Position numbers and translations under genes: made by a program. From Thermococci archaeon (lineage in GTDB: Archaea; Methanobacteriota_B; Thermococci; Thermococcales; Thermococcaceae): a stretch of 8,923 nt of DNA. Below, one piece after another: positions 1 through 5,863 of the stretch. The stretch spans positions 1 through 8,923 of the forward strand of contig QMUF01000056.1 of the NCBI GenBank assembly GCA_003663525.1, in the 5' to 3' direction. The number at the start of each line of letters is the position of its first letter. Position 1 is the stretch's first letter. Below the pieces are notes generated by a model. That model was not told the origin of the DNA. It saw nothing but the letters and a program-made list of their open reading frames with translations, and ran no database searches.

Positions 1-257
1 TGAATTACCTCGTTGGCGATCATAAAGCTTGATGCCAAGTTTATGAGATTTTTTGTTCCTAGAGAAAGTGGTAACTGGAGATAATGGAAATTAGCAGGTT
101 TTTTCTCTGCTTCGTTTCCGATTATAACCACTGGAATCTCCATCTTAGGCAAACTTTTGGGTTGGATTCCAATTACAACTAGTGCTTTAGTATCTAACGT
201 ATTTGTCAATTCTATAGCTTTCTTGAGTAGTATTGCACTATGTTCATTCTCTTTCAT
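1..257 (-). CDS. Partial CDS (5' end only); N-terminal PK-C-like domain, possibly archaeal diadenylate cyclase (DacZ-like)
   Basis: An open frame runs from ATG at 257-255 off the left edge of the window, giving 85 codons without a stop. An in-frame TAA lies just upstream (272-270), so this ATG is the first possible start. The protein begins MKENEHSAILLKKAIELTN, continues with a beta strand (ALVVIG, 25-30), then EIPVVIIG (40-47), and ends near ASSFMIANEVI. This alternating helix/strand pattern resembles the pyruvate-kinase C-terminal-like alpha/beta domain found before the DAC domain in archaeal DacZ proteins, which make c-di-AMP from two ATP. The catalytic domain would lie outside the window, so the function is an inference. 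A TATA-like element lies about 38 nt upstream, and a weak GGGAAG precedes the ATG. It is transcribed divergently from ubiX. The coding call is fairly secure; the name is not. Confidence 0.6.
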   Translation of the reverse strand, partial: MKENEHSAILLKKAIELTNTLDTKALVVIGIQPKSLPKMEIPVVIIGNEAEKKPANFHYLQLPLSLGTKNLINLASSFMIANEVI

Positions 258-288
258 GCTCTTCCCTAATTAAAGTTATAAGCAGTGG

Positions 289-304
289 ATATTTATAAAC
301 ATTT
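289..304 (-). promoter_or_regulatory. Probable BRE/TATA promoter of the left-edge gene
   Basis: Read on the minus strand, an A-rich BRE-like stretch (AAAAATG) is followed by TTTATAAATA. The TATA centre is about 38 nt from the ATG at 257, leaving room for a start site near 270 and a short leader. The core TTTATAAA is palindromic, so it could in principle also drive the plus strand, but the A-rich BRE lies on the side expected for minus-strand transcription. Confidence 0.45.
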
Positions 305-360
305 TTAAGCAATGAAGTAATTAGTGACAACCTAATAAGTGTTTTAAACATTAAGTTCAA

Positions 361-384
361 ACACCTCCTTGAGAAGAGAGGTGT
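361..384 (+). promoter_or_regulatory. Hairpin that sequesters the ubiX Shine-Dalgarno sequence
   Basis: Positions 361-370 (ACACCTCCTT) pair with 374-384 (AAG, bulged A377, GAGGTGT), giving ten base pairs around a 3-nt GAG loop. The 3' arm contains the ribosome binding site GAGGTG (378-383), 6 nt before the ubiX ATG. The 5' arm contains CACCTCCT (362-369), identical to the anti-SD tail expected at the 3' end of archaeal 16S rRNA. The pairing is read directly from the sequence. Whether the 5' arm is transcribed is unknown, because the promoter is not clear; the element could instead be a DNA operator. Confidence 0.55.
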
Positions 385-389
385 AAAAC

Positions 390-923
390 ATGAAAGTTGT
401 TGTTGCAATTACTGGAGCAAGTGGCGCAATTTATGGTATCCGTTTAATAGAGGTTTTGAGAAGTTTGGGTCATGAAGTCATCCCGATCGCATCGGAAACT
501 GGCTTAAAAGTTGTTCGATATGAATTAGGTGTTGAATTTGAGCCCGATTTTCATGAACGGGACTTGTTTGCTCCAATGGCATCTGGTTCATACAAGTTTG
601 ATGCTGTCATAATTGCTCCATGTTCAATGAAAACCTTAAGTGCCATAGCAAATGGATTTTCTGATAATTTAATCACACGAGTAGCTGATGTGGCCTTAAA
701 GGAACGTAGAAAATTAGTGCTTTTGGTTAGAGAGACACCGTTGAACTTAATACACATCCAGAACATGTTGAAGGTTACCCAAGCTGGAGCAATAGTTATG
801 CCAGCATCTCCAGGATTTTATAGTCAACCTAAAAGTTTAGACGATATGATTAACTTTATAATTGGAAAAATTTTAGATATTCTTGGACTACCTCATAATT
901 TGTACAAACGATGGGGGGAGTAA
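390..923 (+). CDS. ubiX: Flavin prenyltransferase UbiX (177 aa)
   Basis: UbiX joins a dimethylallyl group to FMN to make prenylated FMN, the cofactor of UbiD-type decarboxylases. In many archaea this supports the UbiD-like decarboxylase of the modified mevalonate pathway, so a role in isoprenoid lipid synthesis is likely here, though no ubiD is in the window. Visible family marks are the FMN-binding GASGAIYG (9-16), SETG (35-38), [14 protein letters not shown] (76-89), [11 protein letters not shown] (91-101), [15 protein letters not shown] (104-118) and the PASPGFY region (138-144). The length is normal for the family. The start is supported by GAGGTG 6 nt upstream. It is the first gene of a tight plus-strand operon: the next gene starts 1 nt after the stop. 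A leader hairpin covers its ribosome binding site. The flavoprotein fold is shared with other phosphopantothenoylcysteine decarboxylase-like proteins, but the ETPL and NGFSDNLI motifs point to UbiX. Confidence 0.95.
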   Translation: MKVVVAITGASGAIYGIRLIEVLRSLGHEVIPIASETGLKVVRYELGVEFEPDFHERDLFAPMASGSYKFDAVIIAPCSMKTLSAIANGFSDNLITRVADVALKERRKLVLLVRETPLNLIHIQNMLKVTQAGAIVMPASPGFYSQPKSLDDMINFIIGKILDILGLPHNLYKRWGE

Positions 924-924
924 A

Positions 925-1407
925 GTGGTATATCTTGACGATTTAGATAGAGAAATTCTGAAGCTCCTTCGAGAAGATGCTCGTCTAACGATATCAGAGA
1001 TGAGTGAAAGGTTAGATAAACCTGAGTCCACCATACATTTCAGAATAAAGAAACTTATAGAAAGGGGGGTTATAGAGAGGTATACAATTGTCCTGGGCAA
1101 AAGTGCGAGACCTAACGAGATAGCATTTGTTGTCTTAGAATTAGAAAAACCAGTCATTGAAGACTTTTTAGATAAATACCTTGAATATGTCTCGAGAAAT
1201 TTGGCCATGTTACCCAATATTCTCCTGGTTGGAAAAACTGAAGAGGAAAGAATAATTGCGTTAGTTGGGGCAGATAGTAAAGAGGAGCTTTTGAAATGCA
1301 TTGAGGAAAACATTAAGAGTATACCCAGTGTAAAAAATGTTTCAATTCACTATATCAAAGATTTTAAAAAGGGAGAAGAGATTAAAGGTCTTTTAATGGG
1401 GATCTAA
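925..1407 (+). CDS. Lrp/AsnC-family transcriptional regulator (160 aa)
   Basis: The N-terminal HTH domain starts YLDDLDREILKLLRED and continues ARLTISEMSERL then KPESTIHFRIKKLIERGVI, the classic AsnC-type helix-turn-helix with its recognition helix. The rest (about residue 60 to the end) has the alternating strands and helices of a RAM-type ligand and oligomerisation domain, including VVLELEKP and a final VSIHYIKDF strand. I chose GTG 925 as the start. It gives a normal N-terminus, follows the ubiX stop by 1 nt and has GGGAG 4 nt upstream; the longer frame from ATG 883 would add 14 atypical residues overlapping ubiX. Lrp proteins often regulate their own operon and respond to amino acids or related metabolites. 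The ligand and targets cannot be read from the sequence; autoregulation of the ubiX operon is an inference. Confidence 0.9.
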   Translation: MVYLDDLDREILKLLREDARLTISEMSERLDKPESTIHFRIKKLIERGVIERYTIVLGKSARPNEIAFVVLELEKPVIEDFLDKYLEYVSRNLAMLPNILLVGKTEEERIIALVGADSKEELLKCIEENIKSIPSVKNVSIHYIKDFKKGEEIKGLLMGI

Positions 1408-1408
1408 A

Positions 1409-1927
1409 ATGGAGGTTGAGATTAAATTTAAAGTAGATTTTAATGAGATTGAAGGTAAAATAAAGGCTCTTGGAGCAAAATTTATTGGAGAGGAAGTACA
1501 GGAGGATTTATATTTTGATCTTCCTCTTCCTGATCTTCTCCGCATTAGACATATTGTTAATCTCAATAAAGTAATTTTGGGATATAAAGAGATTAAAGAC
1601 GAGAAAAATGAGGAATTTGATGAGATAGAGGTCAGAGTAGAAAATTTCAACAAAATGAAGGAAATTTTAGAACGGCTTGGTTTTAAAGAGGATGTCTGGG
1701 TTAAAAAGTATAGGCGAGTTTATAAACTCGAAAACATCACCTTTGAACTTAATACGGTAGAGGGGCTTGGTGATTTTTTGGATATTGAGGTTATAAGTGA
1801 TGATGTTAATGAAGCCAAAGAGAGGATATGGGAAGTAGCGGGGAAGCTGGGATTAAAAGAGAAAGACGTCGAATCAAGACTTTATCAAGAACTAATAAAG
1901 GAAGGGGAAAAAACTACCTTGCAGTAG
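1409..1927 (+). CDS. CYTH-fold protein, class IV adenylate cyclase/triphosphatase-like (CyaB family, 172 aa)
   Basis: The protein opens with the defining ExExK signature of CYTH proteins (E2, E4, K6 in MEVEIKFKV). It then shows the DLYFDLP strand, the basic LRIRH strand, GYKEIK, an acidic EEFDEIEVRVE strand, KKYRRVY and FLDIEVI. These alternating charged strands build the triphosphate tunnel of the family. Members cyclise ATP or hydrolyse inorganic triphosphate, thiamine triphosphate or nucleoside triphosphates; which of these applies here cannot be decided by eye. The length matches archaeal CyaB-like proteins. It starts 1 nt after the regulator's stop, with GGGGAT just upstream, so it is probably translationally coupled to the two preceding genes. 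Its last 14 nt overlap the convergent ychF-like gene. Confidence 0.88.
   Translation: MEVEIKFKVDFNEIEGKIKALGAKFIGEEVQEDLYFDLPLPDLLRIRHIVNLNKVILGYKEIKDEKNEEFDEIEVRVENFNKMKEILERLGFKEDVWVKKYRRVYKLENITFELNTVEGLGDFLDIEVISDDVNEAKERIWEVAGKLGLKEKDVESRLYQELIKEGEKTTLQ
1908..1913 (-). terminator. Possible U-tract terminator of the ychF-like gene
   Basis: On the minus strand a run of six T follows the stop codon of the ychF-like gene immediately, then a pyrimidine-rich stretch. Archaeal termination can use U-rich tracts without a hairpin. The run lies inside the coding end of the convergent CYTH gene. Confidence 0.35.
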
Positions 1928-3107
1928 CGACTATTTTTATTATATCGTTATACTGGAGCTCGTAATCTTCTCCTACCCTTCTATGGGTTTTTGCATTAAC
2001 TGCATAGAGAAAGCTCTTACCGAGATCGGTGTGTACTTTATATGCTAGATCTCTGGGGGTTGCGCCTTTTTTCATCAGGAATACATGAGGTAAAACATTT
2101 CCAAACTGGTCTGTAAGTTTACGCTCGTCTTCAACTGGATAAACAGGAACAAGTTGAAGAATGTCGAAAACGGTCCTATTTATGACCTCTTGAACTCCAG
2201 TTGATCCGAATCTATTTAGAACCTTCTCTCTGATGAGATCGAGGCCGTGCTTTTGTTTTTCATTGAGGGGTTTTATCACATTAAAGTCCTTTGTGCCAGG
2301 AATATAATCAATGTAACCAGCTTTGGCTGCTTTTCTTAGAGTGAGTTCTGCAGCTGCAGAGGTTGGAACGACTATATACCCCCTTTTCTTTCCTTCTTTT
2401 ATAACACGTTCAATATCTTCATCACTTGCGGCATCGGCTTTGTTGGCAGCTATTATTAGCGGCTTGTTTATTTTTCTTAGCTCTCTGACAAAATTAAATA
2501 AGTCATTGTCACTCCATTTGGTGGGGTCATCGCTTAGTCCGACTTTGTGTAGTGCTTGTAGCACGTCTTCTTCCCTAACACCTATTCCCGTGAGTTGCTC
2601 TGCGATTGCTTTTGAGAGCTTCAAACCTTGTAGCTTTATTCTCTTTGAGAATTTGTCCCAATTTTTCTTGAGAATGCTATGGACCCAGTAATCTATCTCT
2701 TTTTCTAAGAATTCTATATCCTCCACAGGGTCGTGATACTCTGTGGGTTGTCCCTCAACGTCAGTTTTTCCTGTGACATCAATAATATGAATAAGGGCAG
2801 AGGCCATTCTTAAGTCGTCTAAGAACTTATTCCCGAGTCCTCTTCCTTCATGGGCCCCTGGAACAAGACCTGCAACATCTATCATTTTTATTGGAATCAA
2901 TGACACTCCATTTCTATATTCATAGTTCTGTGGGTTAGGCACACATCCAGTTTCTTTACAAGGATGGGTTGCAGTTGCATAGCTCACTCCGATGTTTGCA
3001 TCTATGGTTGTGAAGGGATAATTAGCTATCTGAACGTCAACGAGAGTGGCCGCAGCAAAAAAGGTTGATTTCCCAACATTTGGTTTTCCTACAACACCTA
3101 CTTCCAT
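1914..3107 (-). CDS. YchF/Obg-family GTP-binding protein with C-terminal TGS domain (397 aa)
   Basis: This is a P-loop GTPase of the TRAFAC Obg/YchF group, cytosolic and probably ribosome-associated. Motifs: G1 GKPNVGKS (7-14), the NYPFTTID switch region (29-36), G3 DVAG (77-80) followed by [16 protein letters not shown], and G4 NKAD (222-225), with TSAAAELT downstream as the likely G5. The residue after DVAG is Leu, as in GTPases lacking the usual catalytic Gln. A helical insertion lies between G3 and G4, and the last 85 or so residues look like a TGS domain. The [12 protein letters not shown] segment (48-59) is an archaeal-type insertion with two cysteines. The G4 motif is the standard GTP-specific form, unlike bacterial YchF, which prefers ATP. 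The ATG start has GAGGTGAT 4 nt upstream, overlapping the stop of the aminopeptidase gene 9 nt away, so the two are co-transcribed. Confidence 0.93.
   Translation of the reverse strand: MEVGVVGKPNVGKSTFFAAATLVDVQIANYPFTTIDANIGVSYATATHPCKETGCVPNPQNYEYRNGVSLIPIKMIDVAGLVPGAHEGRGLGNKFLDDLRMASALIHIIDVTGKTDVEGQPTEYHDPVEDIEFLEKEIDYWVHSILKKNWDKFSKRIKLQGLKLSKAIAEQLTGIGVREEDVLQALHKVGLSDDPTKWSDNDLFNFVRELRKINKPLIIAANKADAASDEDIERVIKEGKKRGYIVVPTSAAAELTLRKAAKAGYIDYIPGTKDFNVIKPLNEKQKHGLDLIREKVLNRFGSTGVQEVINRTVFDILQLVPVYPVEDERKLTDQFGNVLPHVFLMKKGATPRDLAYKVHTDLGKSFLYAVNAKTHRRVGEDYELQYNDIIKIVATAR
1934..1938 (+). terminator. Possible U-tract terminator of the ubiX-Lrp-CYTH operon
   Basis: Five T in a row, followed by a T-rich ATTATAT stretch, lie 6 nt after the CYTH stop codon on the plus strand. 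They lie inside the 3' coding end of the convergent GTPase gene. The assignment rests only on the U-tract rule for archaea and on position. Confidence 0.35.
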
Positions 3108-3116
3108 TTTATCACC

Positions 3117-4169
3117 TCAGAATATTGTGAAATTCCCCTTTTCCATAATCCTTTCCCCATCAACTTCTACAGTGGGATGCCATACAAGACAATCATAGTG
3201 GTTTAATGCGGGGGCATCATTGTCATAATTAGCTCCAATGGCTATGTGGATGGTTTTTCGGATCTTCTCATCTTCTAAAAGTTTTCCTGACATTTGAGCT
3301 TTTGGATTTAGTCCTATTCCGACCTCTCCAAGGTGCCACGAGTTTTTGGCCTCTTCTAACTTTCCTATCTTAATAGCCATTTTTTCTGCATCTTTTATTG
3401 CTTTTTCTAGCTTTTTTGCAGCTTTTCCATCTTCAATTCTGCTTACAAAACCATTTTCTACGTAAACTTTAACGGGCTTTTTGGGGATAATACTCTCTCC
3501 ACCTAAGCCCAAGGTTCCATCAAATACTATAACTCCTTCACTTTTTCCAATTGTGGGGGAGATGAAAACTTCCCCGGCAGGAATATTTCCACCACTTCCG
3601 GCCTTTCTAAAGTCGCCATCATCTTTTAATGGCTTTCTATCTCGTATATCTATCATGAGATCTGTTCCCTTTTCCGTGGTTATATGGATTTCTTTCCCAT
3701 GTTTTAGAATTTTGGCAATGATTGTGGCCTCGTCTCTAAGTTTTGTGTAATTTATGGGAACACTGCGAAGGTAGATCTCTTTTGTAATTCCGGGGCTCCA
3801 AAAGGCCCTAATTTTTTTGTCTCCTCTCAGGAGCTTTTCAAATATATGATTGTATTTTTTATGGTCCCTACCAATATAACCGATATTGATACCATGAGCA
3901 TCTTTCCCAAGTTTTTGCTCACTAATGGAGATTACAATGTTTGGTTCTGACTTTATGGCTTCTATAACTGCTCGCTCAGCATAGTCCAAAGAACCTTTGG
4001 TCTCTTGAACAACTATTGTGGGCCTTGCTTTGAATTTCTTTGCAGCATGAAATAGACTTAAAGAGATTTCAAAGACTTCTCCTGGGTTGGTTATTATTAA
4101 TATCTCCTCTCCGTCTTCCACACTTAATACATCTTTCATGAGTATCATAGATACGTCAGTTAAGTTCAC
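3117..4169 (-). CDS. Metallo-aminopeptidase, M29 (AmpS/aminopeptidase T)-like (350 aa)
   Basis: M29-type peptidases remove N-terminal residues from peptides with two metal ions. The match lies in NIPAGEVFISP, WHLGEVGIGLNP, IHIAIGANY and ALNHYDCLVWHP. By position and spacing the likely metal ligands are E200, E282, H308, H324 and D326 in this numbering. The N-terminal half carries ITNPGEVFEISLSLFHAA, a Rossmann-like lobe. No signal peptide is seen, so it should be cytosolic. The frame is also open to a GTG at 4199 (360 aa). I prefer GTG 4169 because GGGGTGG sits 4 nt before it, whereas the upstream GTG has an SD-like run directly abutting it. The gene is first in a two-gene minus-strand operon with the YchF-type GTPase. 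The M29 assignment is good; the substrate is unknown, and the fold also resembles other metal enzymes of this superfamily. Confidence 0.85.
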   Translation of the reverse strand: MNLTDVSMILMKDVLSVEDGEEILIITNPGEVFEISLSLFHAAKKFKARPTIVVQETKGSLDYAERAVIEAIKSEPNIVISISEQKLGKDAHGINIGYIGRDHKKYNHIFEKLLRGDKKIRAFWSPGITKEIYLRSVPINYTKLRDEATIIAKILKHGKEIHITTEKGTDLMIDIRDRKPLKDDGDFRKAGSGGNIPAGEVFISPTIGKSEGVIVFDGTLGLGGESIIPKKPVKVYVENGFVSRIEDGKAAKKLEKAIKDAEKMAIKIGKLEEAKNSWHLGEVGIGLNPKAQMSGKLLEDEKIRKTIHIAIGANYDNDAPALNHYDCLVWHPTVEVDGERIMEKGNFTIF

Positions 4170-4221
4170 TTTTCCACCCCTTAGTCCATTTATTTTCACC
4201 CCCTTAATTAGACTTGTGCTT

Positions 4222-4253
4222 GGGAAGGGAAAGAGTTATAAAGCAAGCTTCCC
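4222..4253. promoter_or_regulatory. Divergent promoter: TATA box flanked by an inverted repeat
   Basis: The sequence GTTATAAAGC (4235-4244) is a TATA element between the divergent aminopeptidase and Sm-like genes. On the plus strand it is preceded by GGGAAAGA, a good purine-rich BRE, which predicts a start near 4265 and a leader of about 35 nt for the Sm-like gene. Read the other way it is GCTTTATAAC, with a poorer BRE, and could serve the aminopeptidase operon. GGGAAG (4222-4227) and CTTCCC (4248-4253) form a 6-bp inverted repeat around it, which might be a repressor site. Confidence 0.5.
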
Positions 4254-4299
4254 GTTATCAATGTGAACTCTATCTTTGATTATTTAGGAGGGAAGAAAA

Positions 4300-4530
4300 A
4301 TGGCGGAAAGACCACTTGATGTTATACACAAATCACTTGACAAAGAGGTTTTGGTAATCCTCAAAAGGGGAGCCGAATATAGAGGAAAGCTCATTGGTTA
4401 TGACATCCACTTAAATGTAGTCTTGGCTGATGCTCAGCTTATTGAAAATGGTGAGCCCAAGAAAAATTATGGTAAGATCGTGATCAGAGGAGATAACGTG
4501 TTGGCTATCTCCCCAGTCGAGATAGAATGA
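4300..4530 (+). CDS. Archaeal Sm-like protein (LSm/SmAP, 76 aa)
   Basis: Sm-like proteins form heptameric rings that bind U-rich RNA and act in RNA metabolism. The Sm1 motif is seen in the KEVLVILKRGAEYRGKLIGYD region (about 15-35) followed by HLNVVLADAQ (37-46), and the Sm2 motif in KIVIRGDNVLAI (59-70). The length is typical of archaeal SmAP1. A strong SD sequence, GGAGGG (4287-4292), lies 7 nt before the ATG. The ribosomal protein L37e gene follows 17 nt after the stop; this LSm-L37e pairing is widely conserved in euryarchaea, so the two are almost certainly one transcript. Confidence 0.96.
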   Translation: MAERPLDVIHKSLDKEVLVILKRGAEYRGKLIGYDIHLNVVLADAQLIENGEPKKNYGKIVIRGDNVLAISPVEIE

Positions 4531-4547
4531 GTGAGAGGTGAAGTTTC

Positions 4548-4736
4548 GTGGGAAGTGGAACAGCCCCTCATGGAAAAAGGAACAGGACTCCTACTCACAT
4601 AAAATGCAGGAGATGTGGGAGAAAATCTTTCAATACACGGAAGGGCTATTGTGCCTCTTGTGGCTTTGGAAGGAGCAAGAGAATTAGGAAATATAGCTGG
4701 AGTCACAAATGGAAGAAGGCAAAGGGTGTTCTTTAA
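4548..4736 (+). CDS. rpl37e: 50S ribosomal protein L37e (62 aa)
   Basis: A small, very basic ribosomal protein of the large subunit. It carries a zinc-binding pair, CRRC (20-23) and CASC (35-38), within the conserved context [13 protein letters not shown] and [11 protein letters not shown], and starts with the family's [11 protein letters not shown]. The start is a GTG with GAGGTGA (4535-4541) 6 nt upstream, and the length is as expected. It is the second gene of the Sm-like operon and is followed by a long pyrimidine tract. An overlapping frame in the same region is a shadow. Confidence 0.97.
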   Translation: MGSGTAPHGKRNRTPTHIKCRRCGRKSFNTRKGYCASCGFGRSKRIRKYSWSHKWKKAKGVL

Positions 4737-4754
4737 TTTTCTTCCTCTTTTCCC
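4737..4754 (+). terminator. Pyrimidine/U-rich terminator after the LSm-L37e operon
   Basis: The 18 bases directly after the L37e stop are all pyrimidines, including two runs of four T. This fits the U-rich signals that end archaeal transcripts. No stable hairpin precedes it. Confidence 0.5.
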
Positions 4755-4771
4755 AAGATATATGAACTACT

Positions 4772-4794
4772 CCCCCTTTTGGAAGGGGGCTTCC
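4772..4794. repeat. Overlapping inverted repeats upstream of the HTH/solute-binding gene
   Basis: CCCCCTT (4772-4778) pairs with AAGGGGG (4783-4789) around a TTGG loop, a perfect 7-bp stem. GGAAG (4781-4785) pairs with CTTCC (4790-4794) around GGGG, and uses some of the same bases, so the two stems exclude each other. The first stem is centred about 27 bp before the likely TATA box of the next gene, a reasonable place for an operator. It could also be part of the L37e operon's 3' end. Confidence 0.45.
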
Positions 4795-4799
4795 CGCCC

Positions 4800-4815
4800 G
4801 AAAAAGATAAAATAC
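4800..4815 (+). promoter_or_regulatory. BRE/TATA promoter for a probably leaderless transcript
   Basis: GAAAAAG followed by ATAAAATAC forms a BRE/TATA pair. The TATA centre is about 25 nt from the ATG at 4835, so transcription should begin at or next to the start codon. No SD sequence precedes that ATG (TTAATTTTC), which fits a leaderless mRNA. Confidence 0.55.
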
Positions 4816-4834
4816 ATTGTTCTAATTAATTTTC

Positions 4835-5842
4835 ATGAGTGCTAAAGAGAAGATTTTGGCTTATCTAAAAGAGAGGAGCCATGAAGGTGCTCTTCAAAGT
4901 GAGCTCTATGACCTTAATTATTCTAGATCTACGATAGCCGAAGCTATTGAAAGCTTAGAAAGAGATAGAAAGATTCTTAGGAGAGGACTTGGAAAGAAGA
5001 CATATAGAGTTTGGATTGTTGAGGAGGCTCCCTTTCCGATAGAGGGGACCCTTAGACTTGGTCTGTTGAAGGCTTTGGAGTATCCTCACGCTCTTTTAAG
5101 CGCCAAAGATCTTGAGGGTGAATATGATGTGAGGATAGTGGTATATGATAGCGCTCTGGAACTTACAAATGCATTAAGTTTGGGAAAGGTAGATTTAGCC
5201 TGTTCTCCATTGATTACCCAGGTTCTTTTTGCACTGCTCACTAAGAATTTGAAAATTGTTGCGGGATGTGGATTTGGGGGAAGCGGTGTTGTTGTAAGAG
5301 AAGGCCTGAAAACGGGTATAAAAATTGGCTCTTCGGAGCTTTCCACAATGGAGGCTATGTTAAAGCTATTTCTTGAAAAGCACAATCTTATAGAGAGGGT
5401 TCAGGTGGTTTATTTCAAAAAGCCTGAGGAGATTGTGAAAGCGTTTTTAAAGGGGGAAATAGATGCTTTGAGTATATGGGAGCCATATTTAAGTAAATTA
5501 GAAAAATTAGGCTTTAGAACTTATAGATACATACAAACGTTTGGTCTTTATCCATGTTGCACACTCGGAGTAAACTATGAATTTTTAAGACTTAATGGGG
5601 AACTTTTCCATAAATTTGTAGAACGTTATAAAGAGAATACTGAAAAACTTGAGCAGCGGAGAGAAGAGGCTATCCAACTAATGGAGAAACTTTTTGGGTT
5701 TAGTACAAAACAGATAAGGAATAGCTTTGATGGATTTTTGTATGATTATAAACTGACTAAAGATCAAATAGAATTGACCTTGGAGCGTTTTGGACTAAAA
5801 GTATTTAATTTGGATTCCCTTCTTTTGGCAAAAGGTTTTTAA
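4835..5842 (+). CDS. Winged-HTH domain fused to an NMT1/THI5 (SsuA-like) solute-binding domain; putative one-component regulator (335 aa)
   Basis: Residues 1-62 form a winged HTH: KEKILAYLKERSHEGALQSEL, then SRSTIAEAIESLERDRKIL as the recognition helix region, and a wing ending KKTYRVWIVEE. From about residue 72 the protein reads as a type 2 periplasmic-binding-protein fold of the NMT1/THI5/SsuA kind: TLRLGLLKA, SALELTNALSLGKVDLACSPL (the aL..G.vD pattern), LKIVAGCGFGGSGVVVREG, IKIGSSELSTMEAMLK and the hallmark IWEPYL (W215-E216-P217). There is no signal peptide, lipobox or membrane segment, so it is not a normal exported transporter subunit. I infer a cytosolic DNA-binding sensor that binds a small molecule. 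The ligand is unknown; relatives of the binding domain take sulfonates, nitrate or thiamine-pyrimidine precursors. A MATE exporter gene follows 60 nt downstream and is a plausible target. The domain reading is good; the regulatory role is inferred. Confidence 0.8.
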   Translation: MSAKEKILAYLKERSHEGALQSELYDLNYSRSTIAEAIESLERDRKILRRGLGKKTYRVWIVEEAPFPIEGTLRLGLLKALEYPHALLSAKDLEGEYDVRIVVYDSALELTNALSLGKVDLACSPLITQVLFALLTKNLKIVAGCGFGGSGVVVREGLKTGIKIGSSELSTMEAMLKLFLEKHNLIERVQVVYFKKPEEIVKAFLKGEIDALSIWEPYLSKLEKLGFRTYRYIQTFGLYPCCTLGVNYEFLRLNGELFHKFVERYKENTEKLEQRREEAIQLMEKLFGFSTKQIRNSFDGFLYDYKLTKDQIELTLERFGLKVFNLDSLLLAKGF

Positions 5843-5853
5843 TATCTTGAGTT

Positions 5854-5863
5854 CTTTTATACC
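5854..5863 (+). promoter_or_regulatory. Possible TATA box of the MATE gene
   Basis: CTTTTATACC lies in the gap between the regulator-like gene and the MATE gene, about 45 nt before the chosen ATG. It predicts a start site near 5884 and a leader of roughly 20 nt. The BRE is not convincing, so readthrough from the upstream gene is also possible. Confidence 0.35.

Noticed and set aside
911..920. A run of six G at the end of ubiX as a programmed frameshift site
   Set aside because: The downstream gene has its own GTG start with suitable SD spacing, and the G run is most simply that SD sequence.
888..1313. A 141-codon minus-strand frame opposite the Lrp gene
   Set aside because: It is Ser/Leu/Arg-rich in a way typical of the complement of charged coding sequence, and the plus-strand HTH protein is clear.
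1795..1805. GTGATGATG resembling a C box of a C/D guide RNA (also GTGATGA at 8706-8700)
   Set aside because: Both lie in or at the start of coding sequence, and I found no properly spaced D (CTGA), C' and D' boxes.
2323..2691. A 122-codon plus-strand frame inside the ychF-like gene
   Set aside because: Antisense shadow; the minus-strand GTPase motifs are intact throughout.
4615..4845. A 76-codon plus-strand frame overlapping L37e in another frame
   Set aside because: It covers the L37e zinc-binding region in a different frame and runs through the pyrimidine tract and promoter; there is no family resemblance.
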